Below, piece by piece: positions 1 through 8,257 of a stretch of 40,783 nt of DNA. Under the pieces are notes generated by a model. It was not told the DNA's origin. It was given only the letters and a program-made list of their open reading frames with translations, and searched no databases. Every line of letters begins with the position of its first letter. Within the stretch, counting starts at the first letter, position 1. Source of the DNA: Streptomyces jumonjinensis (GTDB taxonomy: Bacteria; Actinomycetota; Actinomycetes; Streptomycetales; Streptomycetaceae); contig NZ_VCLA01000160.1 in the NCBI RefSeq assembly GCF_009600885.1, positions 39,447 to 80,229 on the forward strand. The letters run 5' to 3'. A program made the translations under genes and the position numbers.

Positions 1-42
1 AGGTCGTGGCACCGTGCGAGAAGCCGGGATCCGGCATATCGA

Positions 43-1329
43 TCACTCTCCCTCTTCTTTGATGGGGTGGTGCGGAACGTCCTGATCCGCGGCCGGGGCC
101 GGGGGCCAGGAGAGTGCGACCCGGCTGTGCTTCTTGTCGATGACCCGGCCGTCGGCCAGCTCGGGGATCTGGTCATCGGGGGTGCCCGCCGGGTAGACGG
201 TGATGCGCGGGCCCGGTCCGCGGCGGTGGTCGCGGTCCCAGGCGCGAAGGTGTTCGGCGACCTCGTCGGCGAACCCGGTTGCTTCGGGACCGAGGGCGTG
301 GGCCCCGTACTCGAAGAGTGTGTCGTCGGCGGTGAGGCGTGGGGTGATGTACGCGAAGTTCCGGCCGTCCTCGGACACGGCGGCCAGTGAGAACCGCTTG
401 TTGTACGGGGCGACGAGGCCGGTGTCGAGATTCGGGTCCACGGCCATGGTGCAGAAGCCCGGCAGCACAGTGGCCAGGTACAGCTGGAGCGAGTCCACGG
501 GAACTCCGCGTCTGACAGTCACCCCGGTCCAGGTCTCGACCCGAGGCGTGCGCACCGCGTTGTCCAGCAGACTCGGGTCGCCGGGTAGCCCGTCGTCGAA
601 CCGCAGGGTGATCTCATCGGTGCCGGTGAGCAGCAGCACCTGGGACTCGCGGGCCCCCGTGCCCTGCATGGGAACGAAACCGCAGATCCGCGCCGAGGTG
701 CTGACCAGATGATCGCTGATCCGCTGGAGCGCGACCGAGCGCATCAGCCCGCGCATCCGGAGGGGAACGACGATCCGGCCCTGCTGGGTGAGCTGGGTGA
801 TCCAGGCGGGCGGAATGTCCCAGGCACCGACCGTGACGATGATCCGGTCGTACGGGGCGTGAGCCGGAACGCCGCCGTGGGCGTCAGCCGGGACCACCCT
901 GACCTGCGGGTAGCCGTTCCCCTTCAGGAGGCGGCCGGCGCGGTCGGTGACCTCTGGGTCGATGTCCACCGTCGTGACCTCGCCGGCCTCGCCGACCAGC
1001 TCCGCGAGGTAGGCGGCGTTCAGACCGCCCGAACCGATCTCCAGGACCCGCATCCCGGGCCGGATCTCGGCCTGTTCCAGCATGAACGCCTGGATCTGGG
1101 GGGCGGATACCGAACTCACAGCCGATCCGTCGCCGTCCCGTTTGGTGATCACCGCGTTGTAGGCGCTGTATGCCTCCTCCAGAGACGCCTCGGGTGCGAA
1201 CAGGTGTCTGGGGACGGTGCGGATGACGTGCGCGACCGCGTCCGAGACGATCGCGCCGTCCGCGATGAGCTCATCGACGACCTGCTCACGCAGTTGCGCG
1301 GCACGGGCCTCTTCGGTCTTTTCGGGCAT
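43..1329 (-). CDS. FxLD-system SAM-dependent methyltransferase (PCMT-like)
   Basis: 428 aa. The N-terminal third is a protein-L-isoaspartate methyltransferase-like Rossmann domain: the family-typical stretch VDELIADGAI then TVPRHLFAP near residues 20-50, and the SAM-binding glycine motif VLEIGSGGLNAAYLAEL near 95-110, followed by the acidic DID. In actinomycetes proteins of this length and opening are the methyltransferase of FxLD-type lanthipeptide cassettes, where they act on the modified precursor, probably at carboxyl side chains (family knowledge). The C-terminal half is the extension seen in that family. It reads leftward out of the window, so the LanB-like dehydratase, cyclase and precursor should lie left of position 1; none is in the window. 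The start ATG at 1329 has an AAGGA box about 12 nt upstream, slightly long spacing. Confidence 0.8.
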   Translation of the reverse strand: MPEKTEEARAAQLREQVVDELIADGAIVSDAVAHVIRTVPRHLFAPEASLEEAYSAYNAVITKRDGDGSAVSSVSAPQIQAFMLEQAEIRPGMRVLEIGSGGLNAAYLAELVGEAGEVTTVDIDPEVTDRAGRLLKGNGYPQVRVVPADAHGGVPAHAPYDRIIVTVGAWDIPPAWITQLTQQGRIVVPLRMRGLMRSVALQRISDHLVSTSARICGFVPMQGTGARESQVLLLTGTDEITLRFDDGLPGDPSLLDNAVRTPRVETWTGVTVRRGVPVDSLQLYLATVLPGFCTMAVDPNLDTGLVAPYNKRFSLAAVSEDGRNFAYITPRLTADDTLFEYGAHALGPEATGFADEVAEHLRAWDRDHRRGPGPRITVYPAGTPDDQIPELADGRVIDKKHSRVALSWPPAPAADQDVPHHPIKEEGE

Positions 1330-1925
1330 GAATGGATGGATTCCTTCCGGGCGCTATTCTGAGAGCGGGAGGTTCGGGAGGCAGAGGAAGCGCCGCAGTG
1401 TAGTCATCCCGCTGCCTCTCCGCCGGGCGGTGAGAGTGATTCGGCCTTCAGCTCTGCCCAGACCCTTTTGCCTTGCGACTCGGCGTCGGCCCCCCTGGTC
1501 AACCCACTGGCCGGGAACGGCACGGTGCGGGACCTGTACGAGGCCATGGGGGTACGAAGCGATCAGCACACAGCAGCCCTCGCCCGACGGGCCGGTTCTC
1601 AATGCCATGCCGCGTGCCATACGACGATTGCCAGTACGTTCGCCCGAAGATGCCTCTCTGCCTCGGTAGCGGGGAAGCCGAACGCCCCTCGGTCACCGGC
1701 GATGTCGCACCACGCGGCCAGGCTGTTGAGCCGCCGTAGAGATGTGACTCAACAGTCGTACGGGCCGACGACCGACGTGCTCCCTGCGAGTACTTCCCGT
1801 CGCAAGTACCTCGCAGATGAAGCCGTCAACATCGACGTGATATGGGTGCCCAGAAAATCAGTCACCCGCTTCATCCCCGTCGATACGATCTCCCCGCCCG
1901 TCCTGGCCATCCTGGATGAGCAGAC
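1330..1925. other. Intergenic region between methyltransferase and Nudix genes
   Basis: About 600 bp without a convincing intact gene. It should hold the leftward promoter of the methyltransferase. An open frame on the plus strand (1468-1929) ends with a GTGA overlap on the Nudix start, and its last 30 codons (from GTG 1837) read as plausible protein (IWVPRKSVTRFIPVDTI), but it has no clear ribosome site and its upstream part looks non-coding. No FxLD precursor peptide was found here on either strand. Confidence 0.4.
1404..1547 (-). pseudogene. Possible C-terminal relic of an RsbW-like ATP-binding protein
   Basis: A 47-codon open frame from ATG 1547 to TGA 1404. Its C-terminal half contains ESQGKRVWAELKAES, which resembles the GKxVWAEL end of the anti-sigma-like HATPase_c proteins common in Streptomyces. 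Nothing upstream in this frame shows the N, G1 or G2 boxes, so at most the tail of such a gene remains. It could also be chance. Confidence 0.25.
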
Positions 1926-2336
1926 GTGACACAGCAGAACGCTGACGACCGGCCTGCGGTCGCCGCAGCCATCGTCGTGCACGACAACCGGGTGCTGATG
2001 GTGCGGCGTCGGGTCAGTGAGGGCCAACTCTCCTGGCAGTTCCCCGCCGGAAAGGTCGAGCCCGGTGAATCGCGCGAGAACGCCGCTGTACGGGAGACCC
2101 ACGAGGAGACCGGGTTGAAGGTGAACGCCCTCGAACTGCTCGGCGAGCGCATCCATCCGGTGACCGGCCGACTGATGTCCTACACGGCCTGTGAGGTGGT
2201 CAGCGGCACGGCGCACGTCGCCGATGCTGAAGAGCTGGACGAAATCGCCTGGGTCGCCCATGCCGACATCCCCCAGTACGTCCCGTACGGACTGTTCGAG
2301 CCGGTGCAGCAGCACCTGGACGCCACACTGGGCTGA
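1926..2336 (+). CDS. Nudix hydrolase
   Basis: 136 aa, a single-domain Nudix enzyme that hydrolyses a nucleoside diphosphate linked to another group. The Nudix box GX5EX7REUXEEXGU is complete at about residues 42-64 (GKVEPGE, then REthEETGL). The strand before it, AAAIVVHDNRVLMVRRR, is the usual first beta-hairpin. Start is GTG 1926. The substrate cannot be read from the sequence. It lies 60 bp ahead of an XRE-TPR regulator on the same strand and may be co-transcribed. A Nudix protein (Pif) is the immunity factor of the Streptomyces integrative element pSAM2 and this one sits in an island-like region, but a housekeeping sanitising role is equally possible. Confidence 0.85.
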   Translation: MTQQNADDRPAVAAAIVVHDNRVLMVRRRVSEGQLSWQFPAGKVEPGESRENAAVRETHEETGLKVNALELLGERIHPVTGRLMSYTACEVVSGTAHVADAEELDEIAWVAHADIPQYVPYGLFEPVQQHLDATLG

Positions 2337-2397
2337 CCCTCCAGGGGCCTACCATCGGGAAGGAGGGCACGCACCGGAGTCAACCGCTGAGGTGAAC

Positions 2398-3612
2398 GTG
2401 AGCAACCTTTGGGCCGATCTGACCAACGGCGAGCGGATCAAGCACCTACGGGGCTCCGATCTGACACAGCAAGGACTGGCAGAGGCGTCGGGCCTGTCGT
2501 ATGCCACAGTCCAGAAGGCCGAACAGGACCGTGGCGAGCTGTCCATCGGTTCACTGCTCAAGCTCGCTTCGGCGCTGAACACAGATGTCGCCGTCGTCCT
2601 CGGACAGCAAGCGCCGCGCCGGGGCATGAGGCAAGGCGACCGCGCCGCACTTCGGCAGCTGTCCGACGCCGTGCACGAGAGCGCCCTCGGCGAGTGGGAG
2701 GGCATCGACGACCCGGGCACGGCCGAGGAGCTGGGCCGCGCGCGCGACCTCGCGTGGGATGCGTACTGGGCGAGTGACACGGCGGGCGTGAGCGCCCTCG
2801 CGGCGAAGATTCTCATGGAAGGGCAAGTCAGGTACGTCAGCGCCACGGGTGCCGAGCGGGAGCGCCTCGGGTTGATCCTGGCGAGTACGTACCGCGTGGC
2901 CGCATCCTGTGCGAACGGCTTCGGGCAACGGGACCTCGCTCTCAGTTCGCTCACCTCCGCGAAGCAACTCGCCACACAAGCGGGTGACCCGGTGATGGCG
3001 GCCCTCCTTGACTCGACTCTGTCGTGGGTCTACCTCCGTGGTGCCGAACTCCCGCGCGCCGTCGCGGTCGCCGAGCGTGCGGCGCTTGCGATCGAACCGA
3101 GTTTCAGCACGGCGACCCGCCCCCAGCTGCTCGCCTACGGGCGCTTGATGATCTCTGCGGCGGTCGCCGCGTCGCGCCGGGAGAACGAGAGCGCGGCCGA
3201 CGACTACATCTCTCAGGCCCACGCGGCTGCGGCAAGGCTCGGCAGTGACGAGAAGTTGTACGGCACCAGCTTCGGCCCGACCGCGGCGAAGACGGAGGCC
3301 GTCGGCATCCATGTCGCGCTGAAGAACTACGGGCGGGCACTCAAACTCGCCGACCACCCTGACATGCGGAAGCTCCCCAAGAGCATGTCGAAGGTGGCGA
3401 GGAACCGCTACCGGCTCGATGTGTCCCTCGCGCAGTGCGCGGCCGGCTTGCACGACGCGGCGGAACGCACACTGATCGAGGTGGCTCTCGACGCCCCTGA
3501 GTGGGTCAAGCACCAGGCTCTCCCCAGCGTCATCGGAAAGCGCCTGGCAAAGGTGTCGACGGCACGGGTCCGGAGCCTCAGCGAGCTGATCGGGGTCCCC
3601 TTGATCGCGTAG
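2398..3612 (+). CDS. XRE-family regulator with TPR-like C-terminal domain (copy 1)
   Basis: 404 aa from GTG 2398 (GTG 2392, two codons earlier, is possible; a GAGG box sits 6 nt before 2398). Residues 8-65 are a helix-turn-helix (GERIKHLRGSDLTQQGLAEASGLSYATVQKAEQ, with the S-Y-A-T recognition helix). The rest is alpha-helical and Ala/Leu-rich with degenerate tetratricopeptide-like pairs (for example DLALSSLTSAKQLATQAGDPV and RAVAVAERAALAIEPS), the architecture of actinomycete XRE-TPR regulators that sense a peptide or small molecule. The next gene has the same architecture and exactly the same length, so the two are probably tandem paralogues. Targets are unknown; the adjacent Nudix and methyltransferase genes are candidates. 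Confidence 0.8.
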   Translation: MSNLWADLTNGERIKHLRGSDLTQQGLAEASGLSYATVQKAEQDRGELSIGSLLKLASALNTDVAVVLGQQAPRRGMRQGDRAALRQLSDAVHESALGEWEGIDDPGTAEELGRARDLAWDAYWASDTAGVSALAAKILMEGQVRYVSATGAERERLGLILASTYRVAASCANGFGQRDLALSSLTSAKQLATQAGDPVMAALLDSTLSWVYLRGAELPRAVAVAERAALAIEPSFSTATRPQLLAYGRLMISAAVAASRRENESAADDYISQAHAAAARLGSDEKLYGTSFGPTAAKTEAVGIHVALKNYGRALKLADHPDMRKLPKSMSKVARNRYRLDVSLAQCAAGLHDAAERTLIEVALDAPEWVKHQALPSVIGKRLAKVSTARVRSLSELIGVPLIA

Positions 3613-3739
3613 CACCTACGGAACGCAGGAGTCGGCCACCAGTCACCTCGGCCGCGCTTACGCCCCGTCGCCCCGCCCGTCTTCCAGGGGGGTGCAGACG
3701 GGCGGGACCCGACTGTCTACAGCGGCTTACGCTTGGTAC

Positions 3740-4954
3740 ATGGCTGAGCATCTGGGTGACCGGCTGGGGCGTCTGCGTCGACTCGCCGACCTGACGCAGG
3801 ACGGTTTGGCGGAGCGGTCCGGGGTGTCCGTAGATGTGATCCGCAAGCTGGAGCAGAAGCGCAAGCACAGTGCCCGACTGCCTACGCTGCACCATCTCGC
3901 ACGAGGCTTGGGCGTTGAGCTGACCGCCTTGCTCGGTGATCCGCCCGGCGTCCCGTCGAATGGCGAGGCCGATCCGCCGCAGCTGGTCGCTGTGCGGCGC
4001 GCCATCATGCCACCACTGTTTGCCCCGCCTCCCGAGCCGCAGGGTGTCGAGCGGCTGTCCCTCTCTCTCGTGCGCGGGGAGATCGCCAAGGGGTGGACCC
4101 TCTATCACGACGCCGACTTCGCAAGCCTCATGGAGGTGTTGCCGGGCATCATCGCGGATGCTCGATTGCTCGCCGCAATCGGCAACGATGCTCAACGATC
4201 GGGTGGTCAGGCAGTGTTGGGCAAGGCGCTGCAACTCGGCGGCCACCTGGCCATCCGGCTGGGTAAGACAGATCTGGCTCTATCGGCCCTGGAACACGCC
4301 ATGCGCGCCGCTGAACAGTCGTCCGATCCGTTGCTGGCCCCGATGATCAGTAATTCTGTCGCATGGAACTACCAGCGCCAGAACCGTTTGTACGACGCTA
4401 GCCGATTGGCGGTTCATGCCGCCGATGGAGTCGAAAGGGACCACGGCGTAACGGCTGCTGGTGTGCGCGTATGGGGCGGGCTGCTCATGTCCGCAGCAAC
4501 GAGTGCGGCTCGCAGCGGTGATTACGACACTGCCAACGACATGATGGTCACCGCCGAGAAGGCGACCGGGCTCCTCCGGAAGCTGCCGCCCCCTCATGAC
4601 AGCAAGATGCTTTCGGTCTTCAATCGCTCCTCAGTTCGAATCGAACGAGTCCGGCTGGCCGTCCAACATGGGCGACCGGAAGAGGCGTTGGGCCTTGCAA
4701 AAGGAATGCGGCTCAGCAAGGACACTCCGCCGTCCTGGCGCACCTGGCTACTCCTGGACGTGGCCCGCGCCCACACGGACACAGCAAACGCTGAAGGGGC
4801 CGTAAAAGCTCTTGAGTCACTGCGTCGGATCGCGCCTGGATGGATGCGTCACCATACGCTCGCCGTATCGGTTGTGAACGATCTCTGGGCGGGTGCGAAT
4901 CACCCTCCCGGGCTACGCAAGCTTGCTGAGTTTCTGGGAGTCGGAGCTCAATAG
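3740..4954 (+). CDS. XRE-family regulator with TPR-like C-terminal domain (copy 2)
   Basis: 404 aa if started at ATG 3740 (MAEHLGDRLGRLRRLADLTQ); the frame is open upstream to 3692 but without recognisable protein. Helix-turn-helix at about residues 6-62 (LTQDGLAERSGVSVDVIRKLEQ), then an all-helical TPR-like sensor region with hydrophobic pairs such as AIRLGKTDLALSALEHAMRAAEQ. No Shine-Dalgarno box is visible before 3740, so a leaderless transcript or a different start is possible. Same length and domain order as the preceding gene but clearly diverged in sequence. Third positions are less GC-rich than in neighbouring core-like genes, in line with acquired DNA. Confidence 0.8.
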   Translation: MAEHLGDRLGRLRRLADLTQDGLAERSGVSVDVIRKLEQKRKHSARLPTLHHLARGLGVELTALLGDPPGVPSNGEADPPQLVAVRRAIMPPLFAPPPEPQGVERLSLSLVRGEIAKGWTLYHDADFASLMEVLPGIIADARLLAAIGNDAQRSGGQAVLGKALQLGGHLAIRLGKTDLALSALEHAMRAAEQSSDPLLAPMISNSVAWNYQRQNRLYDASRLAVHAADGVERDHGVTAAGVRVWGGLLMSAATSAARSGDYDTANDMMVTAEKATGLLRKLPPPHDSKMLSVFNRSSVRIERVRLAVQHGRPEEALGLAKGMRLSKDTPPSWRTWLLLDVARAHTDTANAEGAVKALESLRRIAPGWMRHHTLAVSVVNDLWAGANHPPGLRKLAEFLGVGAQ

Positions 4955-5046
4955 CGCGCAAAAACTAGGACGCTCCATCCCTGTGCATGCAGTGCCGCTG
5001 ACGAGACGGTTTACGGGTTACAACGTCAGCAGAGGGTAGGACGGCC

Positions 5047-5694
5047 ATGGCGAGCGCAGGCGCGACGGGACGTTCCGGCATCCGTCGTTTGTTGTGGTCC
5101 CTGATGCCGGAGGATCGCGAACACCGAGATCTCCTGGCCGAGTTACGGCGGCTGGAGCGTGATCCTGAGTTCGCCGCTGATCAGCGCGCCGAGCCAGCCG
5201 AGGGGTGGCGGCGGGTCCAGTTCGACAAGGGACCGGCCGTGACCGGCGACCCCCGGCAGGAGCACACCTACTTCGCGGCCGTCTCGGGCGAAGGGCCTGT
5301 GTACGGAACGGGTGAGATCGCCGGGACCATACTCGGCACGTTCTCCACGCCCTACCTCGGGCGGGCCCTGCGGTGGACGCGCACGCAAGCCGTGCGCATC
5401 GCCGATCGGCTCGACCCCCCACCCGGTGTTCCATGGCGGCGCGCCCTGTGCCCGGTGCCGCCCGCGCTCACCGCCGAACACGGCGACGCACCCACCGCGC
5501 TCCGGAACTGGGCCGGTGACGACGCGATCCGCCAAACCGCCTACCGCCGGCTACGCGACGGACAGCCGGTTATCTCCACCTTCGAGGACCACACCGGCCG
5601 GTACACGCTCATCGTCTGGCCCGTGCCCGTGCCCGTACGCCCGGCGAACCCCCTGCCCGCCGCGCCCCTCATCCGCGGAGAGCGATCCCGGTGA
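5047..5694 (+). CDS. Hypothetical island protein
   Basis: 215 aa from ATG 5047; a GAGGG box lies about 12 nt before the start. No family recognised. N-terminal basic-amphipathic segment (IRRLLWSLMPEDREHRDLLAELRRLERDPEF), a Gly/Thr-rich middle (GEGPVYGTGEIAGTILGTFSTPYLGRAL) and a Pro/Val-rich end. No signal peptide and no transmembrane helix. First of four same-strand genes (with 5871, 6279 and, after two minus-strand loci, 7640) of the small orphan type found in actinomycete integrative elements. Confidence 0.6.
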   Translation: MASAGATGRSGIRRLLWSLMPEDREHRDLLAELRRLERDPEFAADQRAEPAEGWRRVQFDKGPAVTGDPRQEHTYFAAVSGEGPVYGTGEIAGTILGTFSTPYLGRALRWTRTQAVRIADRLDPPPGVPWRRALCPVPPALTAEHGDAPTALRNWAGDDAIRQTAYRRLRDGQPVISTFEDHTGRYTLIVWPVPVPVRPANPLPAAPLIRGERSR

Positions 5695-5802
5695 ACCCGT
5701 CCAGGGGTGAGGCGCTCCGTACTCCCGAGGGTCTGCCGCCGTCCCACTGACCCCCCGCCCCTGTCGCCTGGCCACTTCGGCGACCGGGGGCGGGCACCAC
5801 CC

Positions 5803-5842
5803 CCCGTCCGGCTGTCCGCGTGAGGGTCGACAGCCGGACGGG
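5803..5842. repeat. Hairpin repeat A (14-bp perfect arms)
   Basis: Arms CCCGTCCGGCTGTC (5803-5816) and GACAGCCGGACGGG (5829-5842) enclose a 12-nt loop. It lies 28 bp before the GTG of the 5871 gene. The same 40 nt with one loop change recurs at 6205-6244. There is no U-run, so it may be an operator or an RNA element in the leader rather than a simple terminator. Confidence 0.8.
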
Positions 5843-5870
5843 TCCCACACAGAACACGAGGAGACAGCCC

Positions 5871-6158
5871 GTGCCCCGCCGCACCAGAGCCGACCTGAAA
5901 GCCGCCCGGGAACGCGTCCTCGCCGACAAGGACACGGTGATCAAGCGCTACACCGAGGGCGAGTCATTGGCGTCCGTCGCCTGGGCGTGCGGCGTGCGGG
6001 ACACATGGCTCAGGAGTCGGCTCATCGAATGGCGCGTACCGCTCCGCACACACGCCCAGGCGATGACCGCATGGTGGCGACGCCGCGCCGCCGACACCGA
6101 ATCGACCTTCCGCCGAACGCAAGGACACCCACAGACTCCGCCCCTGCCGGACGCCTGA
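5871..6158 (+). CDS. Small helix-turn-helix-like protein
   Basis: 95 aa from GTG 5871, chosen because GAGGAG sits 7 nt upstream; the frame is open further back through the hairpin repeat. Residues 20-55 (IKRYTEGESLASVAWACGVRDTWLRSRLIEWRVPLRT) have the resolvase/Hin-like HTH pattern of a short helix, a turn and a recognition helix with Trp/Arg, as in small excisionase or sigma-like DNA-binding proteins of mobile elements. The C-terminus is basic and Pro/Thr-rich. A DNA-binding role is inferred only from this pattern. Confidence 0.6.
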   Translation: MPRRTRADLKAARERVLADKDTVIKRYTEGESLASVAWACGVRDTWLRSRLIEWRVPLRTHAQAMTAWWRRRAADTESTFRRTQGHPQTPPLPDA

Positions 6159-6204
6159 TCAGGCTTCCCCGAGCTCGAAGGATTCCCGCAGGGACGGGCC
6201 AAAC

Positions 6205-6244
6205 CCCGTCCGGCTGTCCGCGTGACGGTCGACAGCCGGACGGG
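6205..6244. repeat. Hairpin repeat B (copy of 5803-5842)
   Basis: Arms at 6205-6218 and 6231-6244 are identical to those of repeat A, and the loop differs at one base (GAGGG versus GACGG). It lies 34 bp before the ATG of the 6279 gene, the same placement as repeat A, which suggests a shared control signal for the two genes. Confidence 0.8.
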
Positions 6245-6278
6245 TCCGGAAGGAACCCAACGAAGAGGAGAGTGGAGA

Positions 6279-6860
6279 ATGAACGCAGTTCTTGTCCGTC
6301 CCGCCCCCGAGAAGGCGGCGGAGCGAGCACGCGAGATCCTGGCGACCATTGAGGCCGACCCGGAGTACGACCGTCTGCGGACAGCATGCGCGAAGTACAA
6401 CGACGACTGGGCCAGCTTCCAGGGGTACGCCCTGGTGGACGGCTACGACATCGCCAAGGATGTCGAACCCCTGTTCCCGGAAGCCATCCGGGCCATGGCG
6501 ATCAAGGCGGCCGTCTACGACATGACGGACAACGAATACGCCGCCGAGGTCCCCGTGGCCGTTCCTGTGGACGAGATGATCCACGCCCTGGCCGCCCAGT
6601 TCACGGTCCTGTCGCGCATTCAGGACCGGACCGGCATCCGGTTCGTCCACGCCACCGACCGTGAAGCGATCGGCCAGTTGGACCACGGCGACTACACGCA
6701 TCAGGTCTACCGCGCCGCGTGGGGACCGCTGAATGAGCGGTACTGGTTCGGCAAGGAAGAGACCGAGAAGCGGCGGGCGGTCGTCAGCGCGAAGTACGAG
6801 CCCATGGGGATCTTCGACGGGGGCAGGCGATTCGCCCCCGGATTCGCCACGGCCGGCTAG
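6279..6860 (+). CDS. Hypothetical island protein
   Basis: 193 aa from ATG 6279 with a strong GAGGAGAGTGGAG ribosome site. Family not recognised. Soluble, acidic and rich in Ala/Glu; the first 35 residues (EKAAERAREILATIEADPEYDRLRTACAKY) are helical. A central region contains YDMTDNEYAAEVPVAVPVDEMIHALAAQF. It has no Cys-based metal motif and no membrane segment. Preceded by hairpin repeat B. Its TAG stop overlaps the stop of the convergent 6857-7261 gene at a shared CTAG. Confidence 0.6.
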   Translation: MNAVLVRPAPEKAAERAREILATIEADPEYDRLRTACAKYNDDWASFQGYALVDGYDIAKDVEPLFPEAIRAMAIKAAVYDMTDNEYAAEVPVAVPVDEMIHALAAQFTVLSRIQDRTGIRFVHATDREAIGQLDHGDYTHQVYRAAWGPLNERYWFGKEETEKRRAVVSAKYEPMGIFDGGRRFAPGFATAG

Positions 6861-7261
6861 CTGAGTGCGCGGCGTAGCGTCGTGATGGGGTCCAGGTCCG
6901 GGAACGCTTGCCGGATCTCGACCTGTGCTTGCCCAATCAGATCGTTGAGCAGCACAGGCGCTACGCCGTACAGCAAGTCATGCAGGTACGGGACCACGTC
7001 GGATGCGTCGGCGGGCAGGCACACGGCGACCTTCAGCGGTGAACCCTCGCTCTTGTACCGCGCGGCCGGAAGTCCAACCTTCGCGGGGTGGACACATACC
7101 GGTGTTCCGTCCGCTGTGTACCGGTGGCCATCGGCGGGATTGAACGGGCATTCCCTGGTCGGACGCTCGAACACGTCGAACTCGCCGAGCGGAAAGCGAC
7201 GCGAGGGGCAGATGCCACAAGCACGATGGTGCACATCACCGGTGACGAAAGCGTCAGCCAT
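6857..7261 (-). CDS. Hypothetical protein with N-terminal Cys/His cluster
   Basis: 134 aa from ATG 7261. The N-terminal half has a possible zinc-binding set, HHRACGIC near residues 11-18, then C38 (RECPFNP) and C57 (PVCVHP). The middle segment HRYTADGTPVCVHPAKVGLPAARYKSEGSPLKVAVCLPADASDV alternates short beta-like stretches, and the end is helical (LLNDLIGQAQVEIRQAF). Family not recognised. Its start lies in the 3' part of a decayed GntR-type reading frame on the same strand. Confidence 0.5.
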   Translation of the reverse strand: MADAFVTGDVHHRACGICPSRRFPLGEFDVFERPTRECPFNPADGHRYTADGTPVCVHPAKVGLPAARYKSEGSPLKVAVCLPADASDVVPYLHDLLYGVAPVLLNDLIGQAQVEIRQAFPDLDPITTLRRALS

Positions 7262-7431
7262 GGCGGGAGCCTAGCGCCCATCTCCCGGAGCACCCATCCG
7301 AGTACGGCTCGGATGACGACCGCAGATGCCGCCGCCAGTCGCACCTTCGAAAGCTGGGAGCGCTCCGGATACCGCTCGCTCTCCATGCGGCGAGTGCTCT
7401 CGTCCGCGATCTGCTGCCACTTCGGGCGCAT
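7262..7431 (-). pseudogene. Decayed GntR-family DNA-binding domain
   Basis: From the ATG at 7431 the minus strand encodes RPKWQQIADESTRRMESE followed by ERSQLSKVRLAAASAVVIRAV and LREMGA. This follows the GntR winged-helix pattern (KxxQIADxLRxxIxSGxYPPGSQLPxxRxLAxxxGVSxxTVxxALRELxAxG), but conserved positions are changed: ESE for SGE, YPER for YPPG, and a lost GVS turn. After about 55 residues the frame has no GntR continuation and runs over another gene start. A small functional GntR of an integrative element (KorSA-like) was probably the ancestor. Confidence 0.45.
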
Positions 7432-7639
7432 GGGGCCGGACTCGGCAACCTGACGGCACCCGCCACCCCATGGGGTGAACTTCCCTCTCATGGCGTGCGC
7501 AGAGGTGCACTGGATCTCTACCGTCGAACACGACAACGCCCCGACAGACCGCGCCAACGGTCCATCGGGGCTCGCCGAGACAGCTTTCGAGGAGCTGAAC
7601 CGGCACCGCCGAAACAGCTACGTTGGAGCTGAACGACGC

Positions 7640-7954
7640 ATGCTCGACTCTATCCTCCGTGCCCTCGTATGGGTGCTGAACACGATTCCGTGGACCCGCC
7701 GCGCCCAGCCCGGACGGCATACTGCCCAGTACCTCGCGGCACGCCCGGCACCCGTCCGCGTCAGCGCCTGGTCCCGTCCCTGGGCCGGACCGTCCGCCGA
7801 AGAGGCTCGGGCGATCTTCCAGGCCGAGGAGGCGCTGAAGCTCCCTCCCGTGAAGCGGGAGCGGTATTTCGCTGTCGCCTTCGCCGAACGCGGGTACGAC
7901 TATCCCTATGTCGCCCCTGGAGTACACCAGATCCGCACAAAGGTGCCCGCCTGA
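7640..7954 (+). CDS. Hypothetical island protein
   Basis: 104 aa from ATG 7640 (GGAG about 12 nt upstream); the frame is open back to GTG 7475 but the upstream part looks non-coding. It starts with an amphipathic/hydrophobic segment (LDSILRALVWVLNTIPW) and basic residues, then a soluble part with PSAEEARAIFQAEEALKLPPVKRERYFAVAFAERGYDYPY. The Trp/Arg-rich start could associate with a membrane. No recognised family. Confidence 0.5.
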   Translation: MLDSILRALVWVLNTIPWTRRAQPGRHTAQYLAARPAPVRVSAWSRPWAGPSAEEARAIFQAEEALKLPPVKRERYFAVAFAERGYDYPYVAPGVHQIRTKVPA

Positions 7955-8257
7955 ACCAGCCGGTGATGGGGCCGCTGTTCCACAGGTGTTCGGCAGTGGC
8001 TCATTTCATCGCCCATGCGGAGTACGGGACTTGGGACCGGACGGGCGGGTCACGGCGGCGGACAAGGCCGCTTCCAGCGCTTCCTCCGGTGGGGAGGTTC
8101 CATGGAGGCATCGGGACGGATCTGCCCCAGCAGTCACGGGTACGGCGCGATGTCTTGTCGGGGGCTCGCTCTTGGCTGATTGTGTACGCAGGCGGTCCCG
8201 GGCCCCTCTGGCGGCCCAGCGATCGGCTGCCGGAGCGCGCACGATGGGGGAACGGGT
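7955..8257. other. Intergenic, no gene seen
   Basis: About 300 bp between the island-like genes and the isomerase-like gene. The open frames here lack ribosome sites and protein-like composition. No tRNA fragment or clear direct repeat marking an attachment site was found by eye. Confidence 0.5.

Noticed and set aside
1330..1925. FxLD precursor peptide upstream of the methyltransferase
   Set aside because: No small frame with an FxLD motif and Ser/Thr/Cys-rich core was found on either strand.
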